From Pardosa pseudoannulata (lineage: Eukaryota > Arthropoda > Arachnida > Araneae > Lycosidae): a stretch of DNA of 64,000 nt. The number at the start of each line of letters is the position of its first letter. Within the stretch, counting starts at the first letter, position 1. This document shows, piece by piece, positions 49,475 to 62,550 of the stretch. The notes under the pieces were generated by a model. The model was not told where the DNA came from. It was given only the letters and a program-made list of their open reading frames with translations, and did no database searches. A program made the translations under genes and the position numbers. The stretch is from contig CM063509.1 in NCBI GenBank assembly GCA_032207245.1, positions 104,074,367 to 104,138,366 of the forward strand, given 5' to 3'.

Positions 49475-50329
49475 AAGAACTTGATACTAGTTAGCTTCCA
49501 ACTCATTGAGAATATTACCGAGTTCACCTTGTCACAACTTTTACGAACAAGAAAGCACTTGAATGTAGTAATTACCGTTTCATGTTGGCAAACAGGTGCG
49601 ACATTGGCCTAAGAAACTAAGATCATGAACAATTAGTAATAGAGATAAAATTATTTTATGTAGAACACTAATTCCACTAGCAGTTATCTATAGTAGCAAA
49701 AGCTGAACATCGAGTAAGCATATCGAAAAACAGATAGGGTCTGGTGGGGTAAAATGGGTATTTTTTATAATTTACTTAAGACACATCGTAACTTTTAACA
49801 AGTATATTTTAACGTTGTAATATACTTTTACACATTTCTTGACAACATTTATATTCCTTTAGAAGTTTTGTATTTTGCATCTATCAAGATAGATTACATT
49901 GTTAGCAAATCAGGAATATATGTTTCTTTACTAAGGTCTTAATTTTCAAAAAAGTAAAATTTTATTTCTTTTATAGTCAATATTTTTAATAACCAACTGC
50001 ATGTGTTTCAAAAGCAGGCAAAAAATATTTTTAAATATATTGTTTAACGATTATTTTTATATAATGGGGGAATATAGGTAATGGTTAGGCTTAACAATTT
50101 ATTACAAAGTTCTAAATTTTTAGATGTAATGATTTAAACCAGCCCTTCAATTTTAGTGTAAATAATATTACATAGTATTTAAAAACATTTTTTGTTGTGG
50201 TATAGAGTAAATAAATACAGTAATAGTAAAATTGAGTTTGTAAAGCTTAAAAATAATATGTTTACACTGCTGTTTTGTACATATGCGACTGGTAATTTTC
50301 ATCCTCCTTTCACTATATAAAAAGTCCAA
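49475..50329. other. Flank of the pogo remnant
   Basis: AT-rich. TCTGGTGGGGTAAAATGGGT near 49740 has the look of a pogo/Tigger left end, but no matching inverted right end was found downstream. Confidence 0.35.
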
Positions 50330-50749
50330 ATTTATATGAATCTTAGACCAAGGTTGGACCACATGGTGCATTTTATGGCTGCCCATAGTAAGGGTGGACT
50401 CATGATACTATGTTTGAATCTTGGATGGAACATTTTCTCAAACAAGTGGATTACCTGGAAAAACCCATTCTTTGGATATTCGATGGTCACTTGGACTATG
50501 GACATATAAGATAGTAAAACAAGCATTGGACAAAAGAATCCCCATTCACTCCTTTCCATCAAATTCAAGCCATGCCCTGCAAACTTTGGATGTATTTGTC
50601 CCTATGAAGTGTGACTGGAGAAAAATCCTGTGGTACAAGGAGAACTATCTTCAAAAAGTGTCTAAAGCGACATTCCCTAACCTGCTGAAACAGCTATTTG
50701 ATACTGTGGAGGAAAAGGCTGTTAAGCACAAAACAGTGCTAACTGAATA
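50330..50749 (+). pseudogene. Pogo/Tigger-type DDE transposase fragment
   Basis: Two frames are needed. One (about 50415-50510) reads W-M-E-H-F-L-K-Q-V, then PILWIFDGHLDYG; the other continues IVKQALDKRIPIHSFPSNSS then HALQTLDVFVPMKCDWRK and closes at 50749. The I-F-D-G-H and S-F-P-S-N-S-S-H-A-L-Q-T-L-D-V pattern is the DDE_1 domain of pogo/Jerky-type enzymes: the D of F-D-G-H is a catalytic position, and H-x-L-Q-x-L-D leads to the final one. The frameshift near 50505 and the lack of a 5' half show a dead copy. An upstream stop-containing stretch from 50330 also fits the family. Confidence 0.8.
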
Positions 50750-50759
50750 AGATGGAGAA

Positions 50760-51169
50760 ATAACAGTAAACAGTGTTGCAGACTTCCACAACAGCTACTA
50801 TGGAAGCACTTCCTATGCAAAATTCCAGGTAAACCACTTCGAATTTTGCGATTTCTTCTCCATATAAACCCTATTACCTAGAAAATGACAGACGAAAAAG
50901 AAACCTACTATTTTTTTTAAGAAAAGTACTACCAAATTTACATTGCTGTAACAGAAAGTAGGATTTGGTTATTTCATTACTGCCATGAAATTTATAATTG
51001 ATATAAATAACCAGACATTGTTAAAGCTATCAAATCAACCCAAATAATATACCTCGAATCAGAAAATGACTATCCCAGTAAAATATCTCTCAACAAAATT
51101 TGAAGTAACAAGAAATGAGGAAGACCTCTACTCAGATGGTTTGAGGATGTTGAGGAACACATGAAAGAA
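50760..51169. other. Stretch without a recognised feature
   Basis: No gene is seen; possibly the decayed 3' flank of the pogo copy. Confidence 0.35.
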
Positions 51170-51173
51170 TTAA

Positions 51174-51697
51174 CCCCTTTCCTGTGACGCTCTAACTCAG
51201 TTCGGGCAACACAAATGCGCCAATTTTGGAATGCACGACCCAAGTACGGGCAAAAGAAAAATCGGTATTTCAAGTCCGGGAGGCCTCAAAATCGGTTAGT
51301 CCAATGCATAATAATTAATTTGCCATTTTGACAATAGATTTAAACTTTCTCGGAAAATGTACGGCAGTTTATCACCATTTGTCGCTATTTCTAGGATACT
51401 GTAAAAGGATTTGTGAAATTCAAAGGAATCTGGGAGACATGGAATTCTGACAGTTGATTCAAATAATATTGTTGTGTTAGTTTATTATATTTAACCAGAA
51501 AATTGTCATTTATTTTATGTAATTTGAGCGAAAATTACTGTAATCCCTTCACATTTCCCATAAATGTAAAAATATTGAAAATAGGAGTTAGATTATATTT
51601 AAAAAAAAATCTAACATTTTGATGATAACGTAAAAAGTAAAGAGAAAAATTCCCTTGTTTGATACGTTTTTCTCTGATACATTCCGCAAGCAAGGGG
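51174..51697. mobile_element. TTAA-target MITE, 524 bp, right target site split
   Basis: The ends are CCCCTTTCCTGTGACG and GCAAGCAAGGGG (inverted CCCCTTGCTTGC). TTAA lies at the left (51170-51173). The right TTAA is interrupted: TTA at 51698-51700 is followed by the transposon at 51701-52696, and TAA resumes at 52697. It is non-coding. Confidence 0.82.
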
Positions 51698-51700
51698 TTA

Positions 51701-52696
51701 GGCTGGTTACACACACGGCGGATTTCTTCGAGTAGTAAATTTACCGACGCCGCTATTTCAATAGTAGTCTATTGAAATAAACTAGAGCTTGCACATTAGA
51801 CAAAAAACTATCGGTTAATTTGCCGTCGATGGTAGCTCTGCAGCCGTCTGATGCCACTAGAACTCAGCGGAATTTTATCCGTCGTCTCGAACTAGAGATC
51901 TATGCTACTTAGTGAACGTTTGCATACACAGTGGTTTTTTCTACCATTTGCTTTAGACTTTCGTTGTGAATATGAATAGTTCCGTGAACACGAGCGCTAT
52001 TGATCATGAAATTCTGATTTCATTAATACAAGAGAGACCTTTGAGACCTTTTTTTACGGGATAAAACTCTGGAAATTTTTAAAGACAAAAACGCTACTCC
52101 TAAAGCTTGGCATAAAGTTTGCCTTGGATTTCGAAGCGATTTAGATCAATTGCAAAAAAATAGAAAAATGAATTTGGTAAACATATTTTCTCACATACCT
52201 ATACATCCAGTGGCCAAATACTTTTTAACCACCTGCAACGGAAGTTGGGTCTAGTAAAAATAGTCTGCAGAACAGTGCACGACTCTAAAAATTTTTGTAT
52301 TTCTGCTTATTAATGAAACATACGGCTTTTCATTACTGTTTCCTATAGAATTAAGGATTGTAAATATTTTTAGAATTTAAACATAAACAGTATAAATACG
52401 AATTGTAAATTTTTAGCGAAAGAAAAATCGCTATGACTAAATTTCGATTAGTTGAGTATTTAACATATCGATATTTTTCTCACACTCGCAGCCAAAATGC
52501 CGGAATTTTGAAGCCCTGAACAAACGTAGGTTTTGTCCGCTCCTATAGACCGGGTCCTGCTATATAGCAGCAGTTTTACACTGCGTAAGACTACGACGAC
52601 GGAAATTTTCCCACCCAGTGTGTGAACGTTGATTTCGTCGATCGGCGACGGTAAAATCTCCGCTCGGTAAAAAATCCGCGGTCTGTGCAACCAGCC
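51701..52696 (+). mobile_element. DNA transposon carrying a MADF-like ORF
   Basis: The ends GGCTGGTTACACACACGGCG and, inverted, GGCTGGTTGCACAGACCGCG are imperfect inverted repeats continuing into GGATTT. The flanks suggest a TA (or TWA) duplication within an original TTAA. The interior keeps a MADF-like gene (51972-52255). Two-gene transposons with a Myb/MADF-like partner and TWA targets are typical of PIF/Harbinger. The transposase gene itself is absent, so the copy is internally deleted. Confidence 0.8.
51972..52255 (+). pseudogene. MADF-domain DNA-binding protein of the transposon
   Basis: The ATG frame reads MNSSVNTSAIDHEILISLIQ then ERPLRPFF, and after a frameshift near 52055 continues DKTLEIFKDKNATPKAWHKV, then C-L-G-F-R-S-D-L-D. 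The I-x-x-I-Q-E-R-P-L...D-K...A-W-x-x-V pattern is that of MADF domains, three-helix DNA-binding modules. In Harbinger elements such a partner brings the transposase to the nucleus and the ends. The frameshift destroys it here. Confidence 0.72.
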
Positions 52697-52699
52697 TAA

Positions 52700-53133
<434 letters not shown>

Positions 53134-53486
53134 TATGTACAAATAATGCTAATGCTAATTTAATGATGCTAATTTTCATAAGTAAGCTTTTTCAAACTCT
53201 TCTAATTTCGTTCTGACAAATTTTATATATTTAAGAAATTTTGTAAATAGATAGAGGACCTAATCTCGATTTCAAAAATGTATGCAAAATGGAAGTACCT
53301 TTGTGGGTCTAAAATTTTGGGCCCGGAACACTTCTGGTTGAAGGGTATCTATGGCTGATTAGGAGAGGGAATCTATATCATCCGTTGGTCTCGTCAGGGG
53401 CTTCCTCCTGAGTCTCTGGGGTGCGACCGTACAATTTGGTGCAGGAACACTTCCTGTCGGACTTGGCTGGGATCCCCTAGTCTGGA

Positions 53487-53757
53487 CTATCGAGCACCTT
53501 CTCGTCTGGACACACGAATCTCTTCCGTCGGACCCGACTGGACTCCCGACTTTAGAACACCTTCTTTTGGGACCTCCGCATCCTCTCTCATCTTTTTAGA
53601 TTTTGGATATTTTATTATTTCAACCTTGTCCCCTCCTCCTTCTTGTCTTCCAATCGGGATAGTTGTAAGGATTTCATTGGCCTGCTTCAAACCCGCCTTG
53701 AGACCGCCAACGTGCCAAACCTTATCCCTTCTAATAGGGCACTGTCCCTTAGGGACT
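53487..53757 (-). CDS. Unrecognised hydrophilic frame in a GC-richer island
   Basis: On the minus strand a frame is open from about 53757 to a stop at 53487, reading VPKGQCPIRRDKVWHVGGLK and on through a very charged Lys/Glu/Arg-rich tail. It has no good ATG near its start. The GC-richer block 53290-53880 around it contrasts with its surroundings, which suggests an inserted retroelement (a gag-like or LINE ORF1-like tail). No domain is recognised. Confidence 0.25.
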
Positions 53758-53879
53758 CATAAATACACCATTCTAATTTAATGTCAAGTTCGGAGACGAG
53801 ATTCTAATCTGGGACTGGAATCAGAACCCCGCCCGAGACCACCGTACAAGACAACAATATCCGTTGAAAAGAAATTTAT

Positions 53880-54163
53880 GATCCTCTATCTCTTTACAAC
53901 GATGTGATGAGGTCAGATTTAGATCTCGAACATTTTACTTCATGTATGAATGAATCATATATCAGATCTAAATCGCCTCATCACAATAAAAACATGTTGA
54001 GGATCACGTGGATACACATAAGGTTCAATTAAAAATACATTCCAGTTTTTTTTTTGTATAAAGACACTAACCATCTATCATTGGGTTAAGTGAACTCATT
54101 CAAATTTGACATTTAATAACGTATTCTGCACAAAACCTGTAGGCTTTGCAAATTATATACATA
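53880..54163. other. Stretch with an inverted repeat
   Basis: GATGAGGTCAGATTTAGATC (near 53905) and its approximate reverse GATCTAAATCGCCTCATC (near 53965) form a stem with a 35-40-bp loop. No family is recognised. Confidence 0.5.
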
Positions 54164-55078
54164 ACAGCATACAGCCCGTTATTTGATGGGATCAGTAAAA
54201 TTTTCAATTTTCTAGAATTGAAAATTACCCTATGAGGCAGTAAAAAAATGGTTTGTTTTTTAGCTGAGAATTATCTGGTACATGCTCAATAATTTGTTTA
54301 TCTTTACTGATCGCATGTTGGTTGCCAACTTTCATTTATCTTGCCATAATACGTGATAGGATGAACAGCAGAGGTTTTAATATTGACAGTGATTATTTGG
54401 CGGTATATATGAATGATGTCCAAAATTGAGCGAATCGATTGGATACTGTGTGGTTATGTATAAAATACAAACACACAAATAAGCAAACTTCTTTATTTTC
54501 AAAGATATATAACTTAAACGATAGATATTTATTAGTTTGTGAAATAGATTCCTAGACTTTTATGAAAAGAATTTCTTGTTCATACAGGTGATAAAATTTC
54601 CATTGCAACAAAAAATAATCGATGATTAAATTTAAAAGCACATATGTACCTAATCTGTTATTTAAGCTAAATATAAAAAAAAATATTTACGTAATATCTA
54701 AGTTCAGTGATAAAACATAAGAAAATAATGCAGACTTAAATAATTTAAAATAAGAAATGATTAAAAGAGATGGTTAAAGGAATGATGTCATAATGTTTGA
54801 AAAAGATTGTTACTTTTGCCTATTTATTATGTAATAAATTCATAAATTTAATGTTATTCTCTTAACCGGGAACAAAGATTGAAATAATGGCACTAAACGC
54901 TCAAAAAGGGGGAAAGGGGTAGATTTCGAACGTTTTCGAACTTGCATAGAATTTTGCTAACTCTAACTTATCAAAAATACAATATGGATGTACCTATCCA
55001 TTCCAGGTACAACCGCTTCATAAATTCAGAACAGACGGACAGATGGACAGACAACTTAGACTATTATTATATAGGGGA
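54164..55078 (-). mobile_element. Non-autonomous Helitron, minus strand
   Basis: Read on the minus strand it begins TCCCCTATATAATAATAGTC at 55078 and ends at the hairpin CCCATCAAATAACGGGC near 54173, with a decayed CTAG (CTGTTA context). It is close to the copies at 5148 and 16593. No coding capacity. Confidence 0.8.
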
Positions 55079-55990
55079 TACATATATATATAAAGGGGGA
55101 TATAATTATTTTTAAGCTTTACTAATAAAAAAATGTACAGTAAAATGGGAAAGAAATTTTTAGCATTTTCTGGCTTCTAATTTAGCACCGTATAAATGAC
55201 GTATCAATCGGAGTAAAGGTAATTAATATAGGATAAAATTGATCTGAATCTCTTTTTAAGAGATAGGGGTTAATTATTTGACACATGAAAGGTTTAACTA
55301 TTCGTCATTAATTTACAAAAGGTATTATGCAAGCACAGTAAAGTTTTAGCAGTCTAGCACTAATTTCACCGTTAGTATTTGTAGGAACAACTCAAAGTAA
55401 TAAAGTTTAGTGTAGTTACACAGTAGACCTTCACGTCTATAAGAAACCTGCCTACACACCTTACAACAGAGTTAGGGTTTTGCATATTCAATTTTATAGG
55501 TTTTAAATGGTTAACCGTAGATCACACTACTAACGTCTGGTTGAGTTTTCACAAATAAAATCTAAAAAGAATTTGTTTGAGCATAAATAGTTCATTTTCA
55601 TTTAAACCCATGCCTCATTAGCCTTTGTGTAGCGAAACATTAAACAGTAACGTTCAAACCGAAACCATTTATTTTAATTGAAAGCGTTTGTATCACCGGA
55701 TTGTATCTGATTTAAAATAAATTTTTAAAAAGTCTTATTGCGAGTGTAACAACAGTAACAACGTTTGACAAGATCAGAATAATGGTTAACGTTAAATACT
55801 TACCGCAGTAAGAAATATTCAGAAGTTTGATGTAGTTTTATTTACGTAATTCCATCCTTTAGAGAAGTGGAAAGAAGGGAAAGAAGTTTCCACTGGTACT
55901 AGAATGTTATTTAAGAGATCAAACTTGTTTCATTTTTAAGATACACACATAAACTCTCAGCACAAAAGCCCATAATATTGTCAAATTATA
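55079..55990. other. AT-rich stretch without a recognised feature
   Basis: No gene or repeat family is recognised. Confidence 0.4.
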
Positions 55991-56036
55991 TTTGATACAA
56001 CATTTTTTTTAAACTGATCTCTCTCTCTCACTCTAA

Positions 56037-56207
56037 GCCGAACGCAGGCCGATTTGTTAGGGCGCTGATAGTCGGTACCGGAATTCGTGGGATCGAATCC
56101 CACTATGACATGGATATTCGTAGTCCTTTCGATTCGGCTTTAAGCAGTAGGTCTCGGTCTCATTAACCCTCAAGTGCAAAACAGTAGATCGTAGCGCTCG
56201 AAACCAA
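56037..56207 (+). mobile_element. SINE family A within a CT-rich tract
   Basis: GCCGAACGCAGGCCGATTTG leads to the B box GGGATCGAATCCC and the body to CTCGAAACCAAAC. CTCTCTCTC precedes it (56021-56032) and follows it, so the insertion probably hit an existing CT repeat and duplicated a piece of it. Confidence 0.82.
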
Positions 56208-57764
<1,557 letters not shown>

Positions 57765-57766
57765 TC

Positions 57767-57775
<9 letters not shown>

Positions 57776-57829
<54 letters not shown>
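57776..57829. repeat. (TA)n microsatellite
   Basis: A TA tract of about 54 bp after TGTGTGTA. The stretch 57830-58040 beyond it holds nothing recognised. Confidence 0.93.
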
Positions 57830-57833
<4 letters not shown>

Positions 57834-58046
57834 ATGTTTTCTATGTACTTTATACAAATCTGCAATTTTTGACGGATTTGGATGAAAATTGATTTAAGGG
57901 TGGTAAGGGGTATCTATCAGCATTGTCTACTTTATTTCGTTCGAAAAACATCCCTTTATCCCTTTTCAGTACTCTTTTTTTACAGTCTTAGAGCTCTTTT
58001 TTAACCCCATTTACATATACCAGTAAAGTTACCTTCATTCGGTATA

Positions 58047-59332
58047 CGAGGGTTGCTATTTATATTTCTGGCCTTGCCAACAGTAAGTGTTGCTGGGCGA
58101 TCGCAGACGATTTTAATCGAAAGTTTGATATTTTTAAACATAAATTCAGCAGACGATTTACCATTATAGCTTTATTTGTGTTGTTGACAGTAAATTGAAA
58201 AGTTCTTCTCTTTCAAAAAATGGAATTGAATCGTGAACATTTTCGTGCCATTATTTTTCATAATTTTAGACGTGGATTGTCAGGACAAGAGTGCTTCGAT
58301 GAACTTACTTCTTTATATAGCGATAAAGCGCCATCCTACATCACTGTAAAAAAATTGGTATAACGAATTTAATCGTGGTCGATGTTCGATCCAGGATGAA
58401 TCCCGTGCAGGTCGTCCAAAGTCCGTTGTTGTACCAGAAAAGATCGATGCTGTGCGTGAACTGATAAAGCAAGATCGTCATGTGACATACCGTGAGATAG
58501 AGGCGTTTTTGGACATTAGTATGACTAGCATCAATAAAATATTGCATGAACATTTGCTCATAAAAAAATTGTTCGCTTTGGATCCCGCATAATCTGACAA
58601 ACGTTCAAAAAAAGGCTAGTGTCGATTGGTGCAAGGAAATGTTGGAAAAATACGTTCAAGGTACATCAAAGTCTGTGTATAACATCTACACAGGTGACGA
58701 ATCATGGATCTATGCATATGAACCGGAAACAAAACAGCAATCAACTGTATGGGTCTTCCAAGACGAGGCAAAATCAACAAAAGTTGTTCGAGGAAGAAGC
58801 ACATCGAAACAAATGATTGCCTGTTTCTTCGGCATTAACGGTCATGTGGCAACAGTGGCGTTAGAGCAACGCAGGACGGTCAATTTTGAATGGTACACGA
58901 CCATTTGTTTGCCAGAAGTCATCGGAGAAATTCGAAAAAGCAGAAGAACAGGCGAATCATTCTTCATCATGACAATGCGAGCTTTCACACATCGACTCAA
59001 ACAAATTCATTTCTGACGGAGCGAAAGATTGAACTGATGGGTCATCCGCCGTACAGCCCTGATTTGGCACCCAATGACTTCTTATTCCCACACATCAAAA
59101 ACAAATTATGTGGACAACGATTTTCAACCCCCGAAGAAGCGGTTGATGCATTCAAAACGCATGTTTTGGAGTTACCTCAATCGGACTGGAAAAAGTTCTT
59201 TGAAAATTGGTTCAGACGCATGCAAAATTGTATTGATCATCATGGAGAATATTTTGAAAAACAATAAACCAATTTCGATCCTACATCTTTGTTTTTTCAT
59301 TATTAGGCCAGAAATATAAATAGCGATCCTCG
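58047..59332 (+). mobile_element. Full-length mariner element
   Basis: The ends CGAGGGTTGCTATTTATATT and, inverted, CGAGGATCGCTATTTATATT continue into TCTGGCC, giving about 27-bp inverted repeats with few mismatches. TA flanks both ends (58045-58046 and 59333-59334). The 1286-bp length is standard for mariner, and the whole transposase region is present though frameshifted. Confidence 0.95.
58220..59267 (+). pseudogene. Mariner transposase (DD34D), frameshifted
   Basis: The ATG frame starts MELNREHFRAIIFHNFRRGL, the first helix-turn-helix of mariner transposases. It breaks in a run of seven A at 58348-58354; the next frame gives FNRGRCSIQDESRAGRPKSV. A second run of seven A at 58562-58568 shifts it again before W-I-P-H-N-L. 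A third shift near 58950 precedes HHDNASFHTS and HPPYSPDLAPNDF. The catalytic residues are visible: D in G-D-E-S-W, D in H-H-D-N and, 34 residues later, D in A-P-N-D, so DD34D is intact in pieces. The frame closes at TAA, 59265-59267. Few other changes are seen, so the copy looks fairly young but inactive. Confidence 0.93.
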
Positions 59333-59489
59333 TATTCCAGAGTCATAAATACGGCGTTATCGCCATTTCGCTGTTTGACTCATAGCTGGTTGTTCAACGC
59401 TTTAGATGACTAACTTGGCGCGGGTTTTTGCTCTCAGCTAATTAACCACCATGATCAAGAACATAATTTGGCACAGTTTTTGATGGCGA

Positions 59490-59760
59490 CCTTTTCGCTG
59501 AAAATGTGGCAGGGGAAGAAATGAGAGATCGTTAAAAAAATTGCTAAGAATGCAGAATTTTTTCCAGTACTCTACATCCAGCCTTCAGAGATAGAAAGGC
59601 AAAAAGTAAAAAATTATGAAATAAAATATCTTTGTACGGAAGTACTTTCCATCACATTTAATATCATCATTATTTACAACAGGATGCAATACAGATTTAC
59701 AAAAACAGAAAGTGTATAACCCTAGTGAAAAAGATCCACTGACTCACAAAACATCTTTTT
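59490..59760. repeat. Dispersed repeat shared with the MITE at 61370
   Basis: CTTTTCGCTGAAAATGTGGC and ACAAAAACAGAAAGTGTATA match blocks at about 61440 and 61655 inside the TTAA MITE. This copy lacks recognisable ends. Confidence 0.7.
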
Positions 59761-60785
59761 AAATTATAAAAATCAGAAACTGTGCCAAATAGAAGATAAT
59801 TACCTTTTTTATTTTGTGAACCTTAATTTTCTCAAAGTGAACGGTATATTTTATTTTATAGCCCAATAAAAAATATTTTTAGCTTTAATTTTAAAGCGTT
59901 GCATACCTCTAAAATTTTAGTTTACAGAATGAAACCAATATTATACTTCAATTTGATACAAAAATTTAGTTTCTAATGTACACATTTCAAAAAATAATCT
60001 TAAGAGAAAGCGAATTTCCTTTCTTTTAATGATGTGCAATTTTTTTACACTAAAAATTAATATTTGAAATGACATAATCATTTTTAAAAATTATACTGTT
60101 ATTAAAGAATTTGTAAAGAATTCATCCTAAGGGATATAAAATTTTTTATGATGAATAGAAAAGATCTTTTATTAGGAAGGTTTAAAGTCTCGAAAGGAAC
60201 TATGTTCCCTTAAGAAAACCTCAAAGAATTCTAGAAATCTAACAAATGTTGTTTAATTCTCGTTAAATTTACCTTTCAATAGCTGTTCTCAATAGTAAGA
60301 TAAACTGAAAATAAAACTGGTTTTCTCTTCATATAAGTTTTGTGTCAATTAAGTTTTGTGCTTTGAAAAGACTTCCAGAAGCTTTCAAGTCGTCTATTTT
60401 GTATGCAGTAACACGAAGTGATTTAAAGTTTTCTGTTTTTGAAGTTTGCTTTGTGCATACGTAAATTCAATTAAGAATATGTAAATTCACGATAGATGCT
60501 GTATAGATATTCTAAAACAAGATGTAGAAGAGGCGTTAAAATAAATAAAGCTTAACATATTCCGGGACTTAGTAAAACTACTACAAACGTGGTGTCTCAG
60601 GAACTGTGATTATTGGAAGTAGAATTACAATTGAAGATTGGGTAGAGCTTCGATTTTTCCCTAACAGTACGTTTTGGGATTTGCGAGCGTGTGATTTTGG
60701 GATTACGATGCTTGAAAGTGAAATTAACCTCATCGTCTAGAAGGTGTATAAGGGTTTTAGGGGGTTGTACACAAAATATGTTGAT
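59761..60785. other. AT-rich stretch without a recognised feature
   Basis: No frame or repeat is recognised; the minus-strand frame at 60597-60833 overlaps the reversed SINE and is incidental. Confidence 0.4.
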
Positions 60786-61135
60786 GTTATACTTAGTTTG
60801 GTTTGGAACGCTAAGATCTACAGTTTTGCTCAAGAGGGCTAATGAGACTGGGACCTACTGCTTAAAGCCGATTCCTAACGGCTACGAACATTTATACTAG
60901 AAGCGGCCCGAACGATGGCCGAATGGTTAGGGTGCTGGCCTTCGGATCCGGAGTTCTTGGGTTCGAATCCCACTATGGCAAAGATATTCGTAGCCGTTCG
61001 GAATCGGCTTTAAGCAGTAGGTCCCGGTCTCATTAGCCCTCGTGTTGGAAAAAGTAGACCATAGCACTCCAAAACCAAAATACTAGAAGCGGAATCAAAC
61101 CTGTGAACTGTGGTACCGAAGGCAACCCCCTATCA
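60786..61135 (-). mobile_element. SINE family A, reverse copy, host of a nested SINE
   Basis: From TTAGTTTGGTTTGGAACGCT at the left to GGTACCGAAGGCAACCCCCT and ATCATTCG at the right it reads as family A on the minus strand. It is split near 60906 by a second, forward SINE. The B box is decayed. Confidence 0.82.
60907..61079 (+). mobile_element. SINE family A nested in a SINE
   Basis: The head CCCGAACGATGGCCGAATGG and B box GGGTTCGAATCCC lead into the body and a CCAAAACCAAA tail. The perfect 13-bp target duplication ATACTAGAAGCGG lies at 60894-60906 and 61080-61092, within the body of the older reversed SINE. It looks like the least decayed family A copy in the window. Confidence 0.93.
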
Positions 61136-61256
61136 TTCGAATATAGTCACGCTTCGAAGTGAGTAGCGGTGGTGAAATGGTGACAGTTTGATCAAGGAGG
61201 AAGGGGGTAACAAGAAATGTAACAATCACATATTTTGGTTAAAATACAAAGTTTAA

Positions 61257-61896
61257 GGGCCGGAGTGATCAAATTCGTTTAAAAGCTAACCGTGATTAAC
61301 CTATGGAGCTAATCAATGAAGGGACTCACTTCTCCGTTTAAACAGAGATTAATCGCGGTTAGCTATTAATCCTTTCATGGGCCTTGGGAAGATTGCTTCC
61401 CACCTACACGATCTTACAAAATACACCTGTGGGAAGCTTGCTTTTCGCTGAAAGTTTGGCTGGCGAAGAAATAAGAGATAGGAGATAGTTAAAAGGATTG
61501 CTTAGAAGGCAGGATTTTTTCCGGAACTGTACCAGCCTTCCGAGATAGAAATGGCAAAAAGTAAAAAATTATAACATAATATATTTTTATCTCCGGAGGT
61601 ACTTTCCGTCATATTTAATACGATCATTATTTACAACAGGAAGAAATACACATTTACAAAAACAGAAAGTGTATAACCCTAATAAAAAATACCCATTGAC
61701 CCATCGCAAAACCCATTCTAATATATTGGTCTTGTTATTGAAACTACGGGAAGACTGATTCCCGCTTCCGTTTTGAGCTGTCATCAATTGTTTGATCGAT
61801 TGCATAAAATTAACAGCTCTGTTGTGAAAATTTGGAATCATGGAGGGAGAAATAAATGGCCCACGAAAGGGTTAAACGACTTAGTGAAACCGCCCA
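61257..61896. mobile_element. Foldback MITE, copy 4, split by a TTAA MITE
   Basis: The left arm GGGCCGGAGTGATCAAATTC and, at the far right, the inverted arm TGGGCGGTTTCACTAAGTCG belong to the same element but are separated by the insertion at 61370-61871. TTAA flanks the outside (61253-61256 and 61897-61900). Its centre holds a CGGTTAGC/GCTAACCG pairing. Confidence 0.85.
61370..61871. mobile_element. TTAA-target MITE nested in the foldback element, 502 bp
   Basis: The ends TCCTTTCATGGGCC and, inverted, CCCTTTCGTGGGCC are flanked by TTAA (61366-61369 and 61872-61875). The interior matches the repeat near 59490. It has subterminal GGGAAG/CTTCCC words on both sides. No transposase is visible. 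Confidence 0.9.
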
Positions 61897-61900
61897 TTAA

Positions 61901-62260
61901 AACTGCAAATTAAATTTTGACATTATTTTTAAATTACCAAAAATTAAATGTGTTTTCATAATTGGAATGAAAGTAATTTTAGCTCAAGAATAAAATTATA
62001 AAATCTGATTTATAACGTAGTGCTTTGTTTCTGAACTTCAAGTATATGTTTTTGTAATATTGAGTGAAATGTGCAAATGAGAGAGAGGGTATGTTGAAAT
62101 GTGATACTTTGTAACAAGGGAGGGGGAAGTCCAAAATATTAAAGAAAAGTATAAAGTCCTTTATAGACACCTTCTACTGTTTTCTTACATACTATGTCCC
62201 TATTGTGAAGAGTATTATTTCTTTATTACGAAAGCTGATATGAATTACTGTTTAAGAATT
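61901..62260. other. AT-rich stretch without a recognised feature
   Basis: Nothing is recognised before the piggyBac-like end at 62265. Confidence 0.4.
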
Positions 62261-62264
62261 TTAA

Positions 62265-62426
62265 CACATTGTTTTGGGGTACATTTCGCTGCGGAATTGT
62301 ACCGGGATCGGGCGTTTTGTACGTAAATTTAGTTATTCAGTTAAATCTCAATAGATCTAAAATTATTTAATTTTTAACCAACTTTTCGTATTTTATATTG
62401 GAATATATGAAGAAATATATAAATAG

Positions 62427-62491
<65 letters not shown>

Positions 62492-62520
62492 AATTATATA
62501 TAATATGTAGATTAATTTTA
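62265..62520 (-). mobile_element. piggyBac-like end fragment
   Basis: TTAA at 62261-62264 is followed by CACATTGTTTTGGGGTACAT and GCTGCGGAATTGTACCGGGA, which is the right end of the copy at 47329 read in reverse, then GTTATTCAGTTAAATCTCAA. A (CA)n(TA)n tract (62426-62490) follows, and the opposite end is missing. Confidence 0.78.
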
Positions 62521-62550
62521 AAAGATTTTAATTAGGGATTCTTTACTGAG

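Noticed and set aside
58341..58804. Minus-strand frames within the mariner element
   Set aside because: Antisense shadows of the transposase gene.
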